Source: Serendipita indica DSM 11827
Lineage: Eukaryota > Basidiomycota > Agaricomycetes > Sebacinales > Serendipitaceae
Assembly: GCA_910890315.1 (NCBI GenBank)
Contig: CAJVGD010000016.1
Coordinates: forward strand, 423,646-487,645
DNA: 64,000 bases
Direction of reading: 5' to 3'
Positions 1 to 17,094 of the stretch are shown here, one piece after another. Made by a program: the position numbers and the translations under genes. The notes beneath the pieces were generated by a model. It made no database searches and had not been told where the DNA came from. It saw only the letters and a program-made list of their open reading frames with translations. Each line of letters opens with the position of its first letter. The stretch's first letter is position 1.

Positions 1-1477
1 AATGACCGTCGCATCAGCGCAGAGAGCTACGTCGCAGAGACAGTCGACACACTCAAGGTGAGATAGCCCTCCCCTTCTTTTCCCCTATTACTCACCTGGC
101 ATAGGCCCGCTTCAACTCGTACGCAGCGCAGTTTACAAAGCCTGCTGTCCGTGAGCGCGTCAAGGAGATGTTGGACGAGAAAGTCATGGGCGTTCTAGAG
201 GCCATCTATTGGTCTGACAAACGCCTTTCTTCCGGGGAGCTCAACGCACTCGCCGTCGGAGATCTCAAAAAGGCCCTCGCGTTGGAAGCAGCTTCCCCGG
301 CATCATCGAGCTGGTTTGGTGGCAAAGCTCCGGAACCGGCAAAGGGTGCAGGTAAAGAGTTGCCTGCTCAGCGTGAGCTCAAGGATGTGGAAACGTACTG
401 GCGATACAAGCTCGAAGCTGCCAGTGGTCTGTTGACCAAGTCTGGGGTTGGTCGAGATAGCACGAACCTCGTCGCAGATGGCTTGCGGGCTCTCATCGAC
501 AATATCGTCACGACGGAACCGATGAATCATCACCCAGCGTATGCTGAGCGCATCGTCCAGCTCTCACATGGCATCCTCCGCCAGTACCTCACATTGACGA
601 GCGATCAGGTCGAAAATGCCATCAAACCGTTCAAGCATGACGTCGACGTCGATCTTCGTGAGTGGGGCATTGGCCAAGAAAAGTCAGTAGCGCTTTTTGA
701 AAAGGAGATTGGGATGCTCGAGGGACGGATTGCGGAGATCAAGGGCCGCATTGGTGGTGGTCGACGATTGCGCACATTGATGGATTACGTCCGCGGAAGA
801 GAGAAGAGAGAGGAAGAGAGGAAGCGTGAGGCTTTGCGAACGGGTGGAAAGGTCGAGAACGTAGAGGAGCCGATTGATTATCGATATAGCCCGGCTCAGG
901 TATTGGAAGGTACGTGTCTGCGTCTAGAAGGCTCGCTCTTTAATCTAAACCGCGTCAATAGCTCGCCACGCTCTCCTCTATACCGACAGACTTGCCACTC
1001 TCAAGCTACGTATGGCTGCCCTCAAGTCCAAGCAGTGCAAGGCTGGACCAGAAAAGGACACAGTTTGTCCTGAGATTTTCCTCAACGTTGTCGCAGACAA
1101 GCTGGCCTACATGAGCACACTATTCATCAATATTGAACTCCTCGACCAGTTCTTCTACCAGGCACGTACGCAGTACCGTATGTTCACTCTTGCTCATCGT
1201 TTCTAGTTCCCTCGGGAGATTGATTCCCGCCTCATCTACGATCTGGACCGGACCGAGGTTCAAAAGTTTGCACGAGAGAACCCAGCGATCCGTCGACATC
1301 TCGATTTGCAGGATAGAAAGGACAAGCTGGAGCAAGTGAGTGACCTCGCATTTCGAATGTACGCTCCTCATCGCTTTTCAGTGCATGGTCCAACTCCAAT
1401 CGCTCGTCAATTTGCGCAAGGATTCCCAGTCGAATCAAGGACGCAAGCAGAGTGGTCTCTTTGGAGGCATCTTCTAA
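1..1477 (+). CDS. MGM1: Mitochondrial dynamin-like GTPase MGM1/OPA1, C-terminal part (5' end outside window)
   Basis: This is the stalk and GTPase-effector end of the inner-membrane fusion dynamin, which acts in the intermembrane space. I read exons 1-57, 105-909, 962-1161, 1207-1335 and 1382-1477 (TAA), and all phases agree. Recognition rests on the C-terminal family signature: [16 protein letters not shown], then [13 protein letters not shown], then [15 protein letters not shown] and a KDKLEQ end. The upstream part contains the helical segment around [15 protein letters not shown]. The GTPase domain lies left of the window. Introns are 45-52 nt. The intron at 1162-1206 starts with GC (donor GCACGT) and ends in AG; a GT donor at 1166 would break the reading frame. 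The protein ends LFGGIF. The family is secure and the exon borders fairly secure. Confidence 0.93.
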
Positions 1478-1658
1478 CGAACCTGCTGCATGATTTAGAC
1501 ATGTTTCCTCCTTTACGATATCCCCGTCCTTGGAACTCTTATGTATGCCTCACATGTAATCCAATCATCGCCTCTCTCTCGACTCAGTTTGCGTGATGAT
1601 GAACAGCTTTAGGATTGTAGAAATAACGTTAAGATACATGAGCAAGCGGAGGAATCGC

Positions 1659-2258
1659 CTATAGCTTGGCCTTTGGCTTTGCTGCAGCCAAGACGGGGCC
1701 GAGTTTGGTAGCTAGCATCATATTCCCCTTTGTCTTGAGTTTCCCAGTCATGAAGGCTTTTTGACCGTCGAGTTTTCCATCGGCCATCTGAGTAAATGTC
1801 TCGTCTGCGTAGGAGTTTGGGGAAGGTTGGGAAGGAAGAGCGTGAGCATCTTTTAAACAAGTGCAAGGGCACTAGAATAGAGTGAAGACATACCAGAGAC
1901 GATGATGGTCACGTCTGCCTTTCCTTTTGCTGGGCCCTTGTAGAGTGTGCCCTCCTTCTTGAGGTCAATCGTCCAGTTTTCCTCTTGTCCTTGTGCATTC
2001 TTGATCTGAAACTGGAATACACCGTTGACCTATGTGCAAGAGGGCCCAGTCAGCACTTGACCAGAGGACATGTTACAAGGGCGCGTACCTTCTTGATCTG
2101 CGCCTGCTTCTCTGCATCTGACATGGCACAAAAGGCATCGTATATGGCAGCGAAGCGGTCAGATGACTGGAATGTACGAGTATCGTTAGCTACTTCTCAT
2201 GTTTTCGACCATGGGCGAATTCTGTTACCTGAAATCCTGGTGTTTTGATGTCGGACAT
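1659..2258 (-). CDS. SCP2-type sterol/lipid carrier, peroxisomal
   Basis: A 129-residue single-domain SCP2 protein (non-specific lipid carrier). Exons on the minus strand are 2258-2229, 2166-2089, 2029-1894 and 1804-1659, totalling 390 nt with TAG at 1659-1661. It starts MSDIKTPGF; the domain shows VNGVFQFQIKN, a charged DLKKEGTLYKG strand, DVTIIVSDETFTQMADGKLD and the helix FMTGKLKTKGNMMLATKLG. It ends K-A-K-L. The last three residues, AKL, fit a peroxisomal PTS1 signal, so a role in peroxisomal fatty-acid or sterol handling is likely. Length matches stand-alone fungal SCP2 proteins. It lies tail-to-tail with MGM1, with 181 bp between the two stops. Confidence 0.93.
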
Positions 2259-2546
2259 GGCTACAGGACAAGTGATGGTCGGGTTCAAGATGCGTAGGCG
2301 ACAAACGACGCGGGGTTTATCAAGTGACGAAGGATATCCACGCGCACCCGGGGCTTCGGCTACTAGTCGATCCCGAAAAGAGATTTCAAGACGAAAAGAG
2401 GGTTTAAATATCCATGTGATACATTCATGCATCAATGTGGAGACTTTCCGAAACATACAAACGAAGCGATTTTTCACGCAGTGACGTGAGTTGCAATTGA
2501 GGTACTATCCGCGGCAGTACGTGTCGCTGGAGGACCAGACACGTTG

Positions 2547-2826
2547 TCACGCGTAGGAGCCGCCACGGCAGGGAGACAGACCGAGAGTCCTGGCGGCCAT
2601 TAGTGGCCATTCTACAAAGACGACGCTCAGCGACTTACCAGCCATCACAGGTGCGCATCTGTACCCAGGTTCACATTTGGATGTACCATCCCAATAGGCG
2701 CCGCCGCCTTGGGAGAGTCAAGGAAGAGTCGAGAGGGGGAAAAGATTCCGACGTACAGACTTTGACGCTCTGGGCAGACACTAATGTGGATATCGTCACA
2801 ATGAATGTGATAGTGAGAAGTTTCAT
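2547..2826 (-). CDS. Small secreted cysteine-rich protein, CBM1-like
   Basis: Predicted 67-residue protein from three exons (2826-2757, 2707-2639, 2611-2547) with GT-AG introns and consistent phase. It begins with a signal peptide (MKLLTITFIVTISTLVSAQ). The mature part opens VCGGAYWDGTSKCEPGYRC, which resembles the first half of a fungal cellulose-binding CBM1 (C-G-G...G-x-T-x-x-C-x-x-G-x-x-C). The usual closing W/Y-x-x-Q-C is not present in my model; the last exon reads EWPLMAARTL and may be wrongly spliced or decayed. A TATA-like element lies 56 bp upstream. It could be an apoplastic effector or a truncated CBM1 protein. The signal peptide is clear; the 3' exon is the weak point. Confidence 0.6.
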
Positions 2827-2881
2827 GGTGAGGAAAAGGAGAGACGAGGGGGGCTCGTCGAGTCGCTTCGTGTCCCTCGTC

Positions 2882-2890
2882 CTTTATATC
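2882..2890 (-). promoter_or_regulatory. TATA-like box of the small secreted protein gene
   Basis: On the minus strand this reads GATATAAAG, 56 bp before the ATG at 2826, a usual distance for highly expressed fungal secreted-protein genes. Assigned by position and motif only. Confidence 0.45.
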
Positions 2891-4235
2891 TCACAGACTG
2901 CATCCACGATTTCCCCCGTCAGACAGCTGTGCGCCCATGTCAACTCATACGATCCGACATGAGACGTGGGGAAGCAACCTGTTTAAGCCCTTGCGGAGAC
3001 GGATTGAATGCCCAAGGAGTATCTCTCGGAAGCTCCCCGTGAAGGTAGGATCTTTATCGGCACGGTCCTTGTCATCAAACTGTCAAATGCCTCTTTTTCT
3101 AAATGCGTCAAAAAGCTTCTTTGATGCGGGCTTGAGCGCTTTGAGTTGGTTCGTAGACATGTGCGCCGACCCTCTAGAGGTCAGTATTGGTAGAATAATA
3201 GCTTGTAGCTCCTACATGCCAGAGTTATGGCCTTCCACTAGCTTGAGGGTATACAAGTGTGATGAAGTATGAAACCCAGTCGTTGACGAATACCCTGTAA
3301 GAGACTGACGAAGCGTGCAAGGCTATTCTGTACCCCGACTATTTTCTTTGGGATTGGATAAAGCTCTAAGAGATTGAGCCGCTAGACTGTTGGAATGGAA
3401 TGATGGTGATCGCTCGGTAACTTTACACTCTGTTGCGACGTTTGGACTCGAGGTCACTCGCCGTGCACCTCCCGAAATCTTGCCTATGACGAGAACGAGG
3501 GAGGTGTGGTGACTGTTCTCCAAATATGCGCCGTTTAGGTCCAAAACCGTGTGAACTACCTCTGGTTGGCGTGGTCAAGAAGTGCAGAGCACAAGTGGGT
3601 AGCCAGTGTCCCTCCTCACTCTAGATGTACATATAAACGTACTATGCAACCTTGTGGATACTATCATAATAGGATCCACCTTGATGTAATCCCTGATTTG
3701 TGACCGCCCGTCGAGGTATGATGACAAAGTAAATCTGCTTAATATCTACTGTTTGAGACTGATATCCGCATAATATTCGTCGTTGGCTGTCCTCTACGTC
3801 GGTCCAACGTCGGTTTGCTTTGTCCATCAAATTGAAATTTCCAAGTCCTGACCGCTTCATCACGCCAACTGCGCGCAACGTTGCGTAGAATCCTGTTGGA
3901 CACAAGGATTTATCACCAATATCCACGATTTCTCAGCGACTCTCGGCAGCTCAGAGTCGCGTCTGTGTCTGGGCCGACGTCGCTTCAGCTTCGTAAGTCG
4001 CGCTTTCTGCCCTTTCGTCGACACTTTTGGGCGCTTTTATGGGATCATTATGCTAATTATTCCTGTTAAAGGTGAATAGAGTCGGATTTGTGACCACTCC
4101 TCCGACCAAGTCTCCCAATTCGTCACGTCGTTTCACTTGAATCGCCGCGCTCGCCCTTTTCTTGATCAAGATAAACTCTGAATCCTCTTCTAAACGTACT
4201 ATAGACACTATTACTCGCCAAAACTCTTGTTCGCC
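2891..4235. other. Intergenic, no gene recognised
   Basis: Only short open frames without start context, splice logic or family resemblance. The last few hundred bases are AT/CT-rich and probably hold the INO80 promoter and leader. Confidence 0.5.
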
Positions 4236-9713
<5,478 letters not shown>

Positions 9714-10489
9714 ACAGGTGACCTGGTGTCTTTTTATTCATTACTTGGCTCTTAAATCATGTACTTCTGAAACGCCTTAGTCCTCGAATAAGACCACCCA
9801 TACCTTCGCAAGGCTCCCGACTTGGGGTTATAAATCTAGTTGTATCGCTCTCTTCACCACGAGGTATATATCCAGAGCGACCTAATGCGTCAGTGACGTG
9901 AAGTTCGAGCTGTACAGCCGCGAAGATGAGGCAAGTTGAGATTTGAAACAGGCCACGGACAGAGGTCACTATCCATTTTCTTATCACGCTACGCGCAGTA
10001 TGTAGCCCTGAATTAGCAAATATGAACTTCCCCCGTGTTTTTTTGGCTGAAGCACGGAAAGAGAATGTGTATCACGATTGATAAAGTTTACAGCGACTCC
10101 TTGGTCTGCAGATTTCGAACGTTTGTCCAGGATGATCCACATTTGAAAGTGGTAAAGTCAAGCCTGGTCGCACGTAGAGGACTGTTTGTTGGCAGCGTCA
10201 GACGGTGCGGATATTGAAGCCCATGGCGGTTCTCGGGCGGCACCCAGAAGAGAACCTTCCCATTCGATCGAACCCATCCATCACGTGAAAGGACACATTG
10301 TTCGAATCCGGGCACGGAAAATGGCAGAGCGATATCTAAAGGGCTCGTGTTGGACTTCAAGTCGCCAGCATGTGAATCCTCTGTCGTCTTGACTTGACTT
10401 CGAGAAATATCTGCGATTTTTCCAAGCAAAACTTGTCAGTTTCACGCATCAAGAGACCATGAACAACCTTGGAATATACTTACTGGATA
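9714..10489. other. Intergenic between convergent INO80 and NLR genes
   Basis: Holds the 3' flanks of two converging genes. No open frame here shows codon structure or a recognisable family. Confidence 0.5.
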
Positions 10490-13400
10490 CTAAGTCCCAA
10501 GATTGACCCGAATCATCATTTGAGTGACAGAGGGATCGAGAGGCGTCTGAATAGACTGAACGATAATCAGTTCTATAACGGGTACAACTGTTAGAAAAAC
10601 CTTTCGGTCACTAACCAGTGTCTGGATCCCACAGGCAAATGGTACCGTCTGATGAACCGGATATAATTTTCGAGCCATCTTTGGTGAATATAACACTACG
10701 CACTGGCCCAGTGTGACCTCGAAGTGGCTCTCCTAGAGTCTGACCCGTTTCTATGTCCCACAACCGGATCGTGTGGTCAGATGAGCCAGAGGCAATTCGA
10801 AAGCCGTCCGGCGAGAAGGCAACGGTGTTCACAAAGTGCCCATGCCCTCGGAGTGGCTCTCGCAGCAGCTGACCACTGGTCACATCCCACAACCTTATGG
10901 TATCCCCCGACGAGCTCGAGGCGATTTGTAAGCCATCTGGAGACCAGGCGACAGCTGTGACTGAGTGGTTGTGACCTCTAAATGGTGTTCCTAATGGCTG
11001 ACCGGTCTCTACATTCCATATCCAAACTGTATTATCAGTGGAGCCGGAGGCGATTTGTGAGCCATCTGGTGAGAATGCGACCGTGCAGACCCAGCCTTGG
11101 TGACCTCGCAGTGGCTCTCTCAGTAATCGACGCGCATTTGCTTCCCATAGACAGATTGTGCCATCCTCCGAGCCAGAGGCAATCCGTGAGCCGTCTGGTG
11201 AGAATGCGACGGTGTACACAAAGCTCTCATGACCTTGAAGCGGCTCTCCATGCGGTTGACCGGTGAATACATCCCAGAGACGAACCGTCTCGTCTGCTGA
11301 GCTAGAAACAAGTCGAGTCCCGTCTGGAGAAAAATCCACGGCGTAGACCGGTCCTTGATGCCCTTGAAATGGACTCCCAAGTGATTGGCCAGTTCTTATA
11401 TCCCATATTCTAATCGTGCTGTCGGACGAGCAAGAGGCGATCCGTGAGCCATCAGATGATAAGGCAACGCCATATACATCGTGTTCATGGCCTCGCAGTG
11501 GCTCCCCGAGTGGCTTGCCAGTCTTCGCGTCCCACAGGCGAACCTTCCTATCCCATGAACCCGAGACAATTCGTGTACCGTCTGGTGAAAATACGACGGC
11601 TTGGACCGAACCTTCATGCCCGTGGAGTGGGTTTCCCAACTGCTGACCGCTGATTACATCCCACAGTCTAATCGTCTTATCTTCCGAGCCAGAGACAATA
11701 TATGAGCCATCTGGTGAAAATGCCACAGTATGCACTTCACCCTCGTGGCCTTGGAGTTCTCCTATTGGCTGGCCATTTTCAGCGTCCCATAATCGAACAG
11801 TGCTATCTGCCGAGCCGGAGACAATCCTTGAACCATCTGGAGAGAGGGTTACAGCGTCAACCGAGTCTTCGTGGCCCTCTAATGGCTCTCCCAGTAGCTG
11901 GCGAGTGCCAGTGTCCCACAACCGAATTTTGCAGTCCAACGAGCCTGAGATAATCTGCGACCCATCTGGAGAGAATGCGATTGCACAGACCGAATCTTCA
12001 TGGCCTTCTAATGGTTCACCCAGTGGCTGACCATTATCCACATCCCACTGTCGAATTGTTCCATCCCACGAGCCAGACGCAATCTGCGAGCCATCTGGGG
12101 AGAAAGATATAGAGTAGACAGGTCCTTGGTGCCCCTCGAGCGGAACTCCCAGTGTTTGACCACTATCTACGTCCCACAAGCGGATTGTGGCGTCGAAAGA
12201 ACCAGATGCAATTTTAGTACCATCTGGTGAAAACGCAATGGTATTCACTCCTTTTGAGTGGCCTTGGAGTGGTGGACCCAAAGGTTGGCCAGTATCTGCA
12301 TCCCACAGTCGGATTGTCTTGTCTTGCGAGCCAGAGGCAATTTGCAACCCGCCTGGTGAGAATGATACTGTCGTCACTGGACCTTCGTGGCCTTGTAAAG
12401 CTTCCGGAAGTCCATGGTAAGTTTCCTCGAGACCGTGTGTAACAGCAAGGGTGTTAGGGTAACTCTTTGCATTCTCTATGCAGAGATGTGATGCTGTGGG
12501 AGCGAAAGGAAGAGCTGAAAGGTAAATATGTGGGGTGCTGTCTTGGATGGGTACTGAAAATGCCATCATAAACCGTCGTATCTCTACAATACGACTTCTC
12601 GTACATTCCCCGAGCTATCTATAGTGTGAGTAATCAGTAGGTCTGAACTTTAATGAGTACTCACCGCTTTACAGTACATAAGATCCCGGAGACCGACTGT
12701 CGCTCGTGAGAATCCGCGGGTGAGACTTAAAATCTCTATCCAGTACAGCACATGTGGGCTTCTTATGATATAAATCAACTCGTTCTTGAGTTTATGTCTC
12801 CATTCGTCATCTGTTTGGGCCATATGGAACAGCCAATGATGGCTGGCATATCGGAGTCTTTTGGGAATCAACTTCGATATCCTGGCCTCGAGATCTGGTA
12901 TCTCCCTATTGAGGTGAAATGACGACTTTATATCACATATGTTGAACTTGAGACCCTCTGTGCGCGACTTTAGGCGCTTGACACACCACAGCGCAACTTG
13001 ACCATGTGCATTGGTAGTATTGAGGTACAATTGTCTTCGCTTCTCGACCGTAGCAGCAATACTGCACCGTCGAAGGTACTCGACAAAGGTGGGATGCCGA
13101 AATTCAATCTGTTGTGTATTCCTGTCCTGAACGAGCACACTTCCCAGATTACGTACTAATGCCCTGGCACTCCCGGAGGCTCCAACTTGTCTTAGGATAT
13201 CGTCCAAGTCATCGACTGTAAGCGGTTCAAATGCAGCGAGCAGTAACGTGAGCATTTCGCATATGACTGGGTAGAATTCCGCGTCTATGCGCTCGAAGAC
13301 GAGGTCGTACAGGCCGTCTATGACTCCAGTTGGATATATGCAGATAAGGCGATCATATACACTCTCAGGAGTGCTGAAGTTGGTTTCGCTATCAAGCATT

Positions 13401-14987
13401 CGGCATGCGGTGCTTGCCCATATAAACAGTCCGTTAGCCTTTTCCACGATTCGTTGCCTCTTTTCTTCTGGTAAGACTCCATGGAGCGAGCGATGTACAT
13501 AAAGAGCAATATCATCAATATTGTCTTGATGATTGACGCTGTGCAGGCGATCTTCCAACTTTGTTTTAATCGAGAGGGAGTGCAAAGCTGATTCAATGAT
13601 AGGATCTGGTCGACTTGTGATGAAGAGCCTGAGGTTCTCGCTCTCCCGAGCAGCGACAGAAAGTATGTCGATGAGCTCTTTTCGTTGTGATCCGGATTTG
13701 CATTCATCGATTGCGTCTACGACTAGAATCACGCACTTCCGCCAGTGATGAAGTGGGGCTGTGATGAGTATCCGAAACTGCTCATCGAGTGAGCTCCGCA
13801 TGATGGCAGGATTTAGCTTTACGGCCATAGCTATATGCGGAGCGAGCTCCGGAATGTGATGTGCCAGCTCTCGGGCAACCGTCGAGCAGAACCTGTCGGT
13901 GGTCGACGCCTCGCTGCTTGATATGGAAAAAAAAAACTGGCCACCGAGCCGCCGCTCCTTCCGCCAAGTTTCTAGTACGGAAATTGCGACTGTGGACTTG
14001 CCAGATCCTGCTATATCACAGAGCCAGAAGATGGGTTTAATCCGCTTATCATCATCGGCCCACCGTCGAATCGTCTCAAAGACTTCCTTGCGTGTTCCTT
14101 CCATACATGGTGTATGGACGGAGGACGCGACGAATGTCACCATTGGCAGCTGGAGAATGGTGGAAGCGTCAACTTGGGTCGATTAGCGAGATTTTGGTTG
14201 GCAAGTTAGAACATACAGTCTGTTTGTATTGTTTCGATATTTGAATTGATTATCTTGGTATTGGTTTCGATGGCTTGAGCACGGTATGCGGTGAAAAGAC
14301 TTAGCGACTCCTACCCTTGCACTGAGTTTGCTTTAAGCGTTCCCCGCGAAACGCGTACCATGAACTGCCTGTGACCATCCTCGATATCCCGGTTGAGCTT
14401 AAATATGACTTCTACATCGACCTTGACTTTCCGTATATCCCTAAACAAGGAAGAGAATACACGGCCTCGTTTCTCGGTTTGAACACTGACAGTGCTAAGA
14501 ATGTCCTCGAGGAGCCTGGAACAGGTAAATATGTCAAACTGAATGAGACATGTTTACGTACTCGACGTAATGAACGAGTGGTCGGGCGAATGCCTCATCG
14601 ACAGCTCTATTCTCCGGCGGATAAGCCTCGAATAAGACGATTTGGCCTTCAATGTTGGACATATAATCTTGCAGGCGCCGCATTAGATTAGTCCATTCTT
14701 CTCGGTTATCGTCAACCGCCTGTATATTAACTTAAACAACTGCCGTCGGGGTATTACGGACCCACCTGTCTGACCTCGAGAATCGATTTTGTTGTGCGAC
14801 AGGCTGCTTTGAGAGGTGCAAGTATATCCGACGCTTCGGATATATTCGCCACTACATCAAGGCCGATATTGGTCATGTCGTATACCTGACTCCTCCTACT
14901 CGACGATCGTTGAGAAGATGGCTCAGATGCCGATAGATTTACGATCTGATCTGGTTCCTTGGCCGTTTTTGACTTTTGGGACGACAT
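10490..14987 (-). CDS. NLR-like STAND protein: helical N-terminus, NACHT, 14 WD40 repeats
   Basis: Complete NACHT-WD40 receptor-type NTPase, the class that acts in fungal non-self recognition and programmed death. Start MSSQKSKTAKEPD at 14987. Exon 1 (to 14766) and two following exons (from 14719) encode a helical N-terminal domain (ILAPLKAACRTTKSILEVRQ; MRRLQDYMSNIEGQIVLFEA). The exon before NACHT splices at an AAG about 14177. NACHT has FWLCDIAGSGKSTVAI (Walker A) and CVILVVDAIDEC (Walker B). An intron at 12664-12615 leads into ...VEIRRFMMAFSVPIQ and then 14 WD40 units of about 43 residues (x-GHxxxVxxxxFSPDG...IRLWD), enough for two seven-blade propellers. A last short exon ends VNLGT at 10490. 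The reading frame is intact throughout. The similar repeats suggest repeat exchange, as in HET-E-type proteins. Confidence 0.92.
10620..12420 (-). repeat. Fourteen tandem WD40-coding units, about 129 bp each
   Basis: In-frame repeat within the NLR. Units open with L-x-G-H (LQGH, LEGH, LRGH, FRGH) and close with R-L-W-D. Conserved core positions alternate with variable positions, which is the pattern expected of ligand-facing residues. Repeat count is likely to vary between strains. Confidence 0.85.
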
Positions 14988-15682
14988 CGTGAAAGTGGAT
15001 GGGTTTCAAGATGTGATTCGCCTTTGATTCGTGCATCCAAGTCTGGGCGATGCAGCATAGATAATGTCCGAAATTATGTCGCCACCATGAAATAAGGATC
15101 CGGCACAGAAATCTCGTAGTCATGGTGGATTGTCCTAAACCACCGGTAAACTCACGGTTTCGGATTCAACTCGGCCAAGGGAAGCTAAAATTGTGTCTCA
15201 GACTCTTTTCACCCTTACTATGTGCCTCATGGGCCCTATAAATACGGCGGATTTCATCCCTCGGACTCTTCCAGGTTATATGTAGCTCAAGAGGTCCTTT
15301 ACTTCATTCAGCAGGCCCTTTGCGTCGGTCCTTTCTCTTCATCCACAGAGGGCAGCAAGTCTGAACTCCTCTTGCTGCTGATGGATGTCGGTGCAAAGGC
15401 CACCACAATCTCACCATCCATCTCCTTCGCACTAGTAGAATATATCTGGTCGACATTAGAGAACGGTGAACAGGAAAAATGGAGAGTCAACCTGTCGTCG
15501 AGAAGGAGAGTGTAAATTTCGGTGGCTTTTATGGCCCTACACCTTGGGATTGATGAGAAATTATATTTATAGACCACGTTGTACTCGCCCTCGTTGTCAA
15601 GCCTGGGGCTACTCATGCATTCGTCGTTTTCGCACATGACTGGAACTAAGGGATGCAATAGATCTGCCAGTAGAAGGGGCAT
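14988..15682. other. NLR upstream region, no gene recognised
   Basis: Contains the 5' flank of the NACHT-WD40 gene. Open frames on both strands lack start context or family resemblance. Confidence 0.45.
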
Positions 15683-15861
15683 GTAACGTTTAGCCGTGGG
15701 AAAATGGAACAAGCCGGATTCGCACCGACTTAGCCTTAGACCACTAGACTATAGTGTCTCTCTTTTTCTTCTAATGCGTTACACTCTCTATGTACCTCGT
15801 TACTCAGGGGATCCAACCTGGTCGGCTGAGTTCGGACCTGTAAGGTGAACCAATCCATACA
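15683..15861 (-). mobile_element. tRNA-derived SINE-like element, copy 1 (inverted)
   Basis: About 180-bp repeat, one of three copies (others at 29378-29557 and 49547-49727). On the minus strand it carries a pol III A-box-like TAGTCTAGTGG and a B-box-like stretch (GGTGCGAATCC) near the end, then a conserved end GGCTAAACGTTAC. The other copies have target duplications; here none is evident, suggesting an older or rearranged copy. Confidence 0.7.
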
Positions 15862-17094
15862 GGTGTCAACCGACTGACCAACTCAAGCGGACATGTGAGC
15901 ACATAGTCGTAAATAAAACGCTAGTCGCGGATACGATCATGTTGGAGATTAGGCGAAGGGTAATCAAGGATTACATGCTTCGGAACAAGGATCTCCGCGG
16001 GCTAATTACTATAGCCTCATAGTTAACCCTAGTTAGTCACCATCAGCTCGAGCATGCATATAAGAAGCTATGAACTGCATCTTGACTAATCATAGAAGAT
16101 ATCTACCCACTCTCATTCGCCTACCAGGACTCAACGCCTAAAGAGTCTCTGCGCATATATTGGCTCTACATAATCTGTACACGCATATTATCCAACGGGC
16201 CGCGTAATGTACGATACGTTCGTACGACACAAAGCGGACGAATCACCTCATACATGCTTCAAGAGTCCGAGGACGACAAGGCCAACTATAGTGTTTATAT
16301 ACTGGGTCTCTTGACCCCATGTGCGACTTTGTTTGAAAGGCACTGAGGGTGGGTAATGTTACCCGAGCACCTCGTTCATGCGGTAAAGCGGCGCTTTCCC
16401 CGTTGCCATTAGAATACAACACTTGTGCTGGTCTACATAATATGGGTCTATTTTGGCAGTCGGAAAATTCGTGATACTCCTCTTCTGACTCCGTTGGTTG
16501 TCGCAGTCGAGGAATCGATGGTGTCGTGTCTCATGCCACAGCGAGTCAGTTTTGATAAGCGTTGTGTGGATGGTCAGAGCCTGTATAATGACAAGCGGAA
16601 ACATTCACCTTCCACCAGCAGACAGCTGGGATCGTCAAACGAGTGACTGGCTACCATTCCAAAACTGTAACTAATGGTGCCTCCAAACAAGCCACGTAGC
16701 TGATTCATCAGGAAGTTCCTCTCCCATTATTGAAGAGGCGGAGCGATTTGCCGTGCTTGCAACACAGTCTTTGTCGTAAATGGTGTAGCCGAGGCCTCGG
16801 CAACTGTTTCAGAGAGAACTTGCATGAAATGCAAGGTCCAATCGGGTCCGCTCGTTCGCTCGCACCCTGTACTCAAACACATCCGAAGTCGCCTGGAGCT
16901 CCTGGCGTCCATGGAGTTGATAAAGGAGGATTTCGGGATCTCTCCCACTATCTTGATCTCCAAGGTCTTCCCCATCTTTACTGCAGCGACGAGTTCCTTA
17001 CGTGTTGGATATGTGGCTCATTCCGACCCAACGCGGCATATATGCGCATGGAGCATGTTTACATCGTCGGGAACACATAATGGGATGTGTTACT
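15862..17094. other. Repeat-flank region, no confident gene
   Basis: AT-rich for the first 800 bp. Between about 16740 and 17201 both strands have a longish open frame (the plus one includes CMKCKVQSG), but neither has convincing context. I cannot assign a product. Confidence 0.35.

Noticed and set aside
10724-12442. Many plus-strand frames across the WD40 array
   Set aside because: Shadows of the repeated minus-strand WD40 codons, with no start or splice logic.
14371-14691. 106-codon plus-strand frame
   Set aside because: Antisense of NLR exons 2 and 3, whose coding sense and splice sites are clear.
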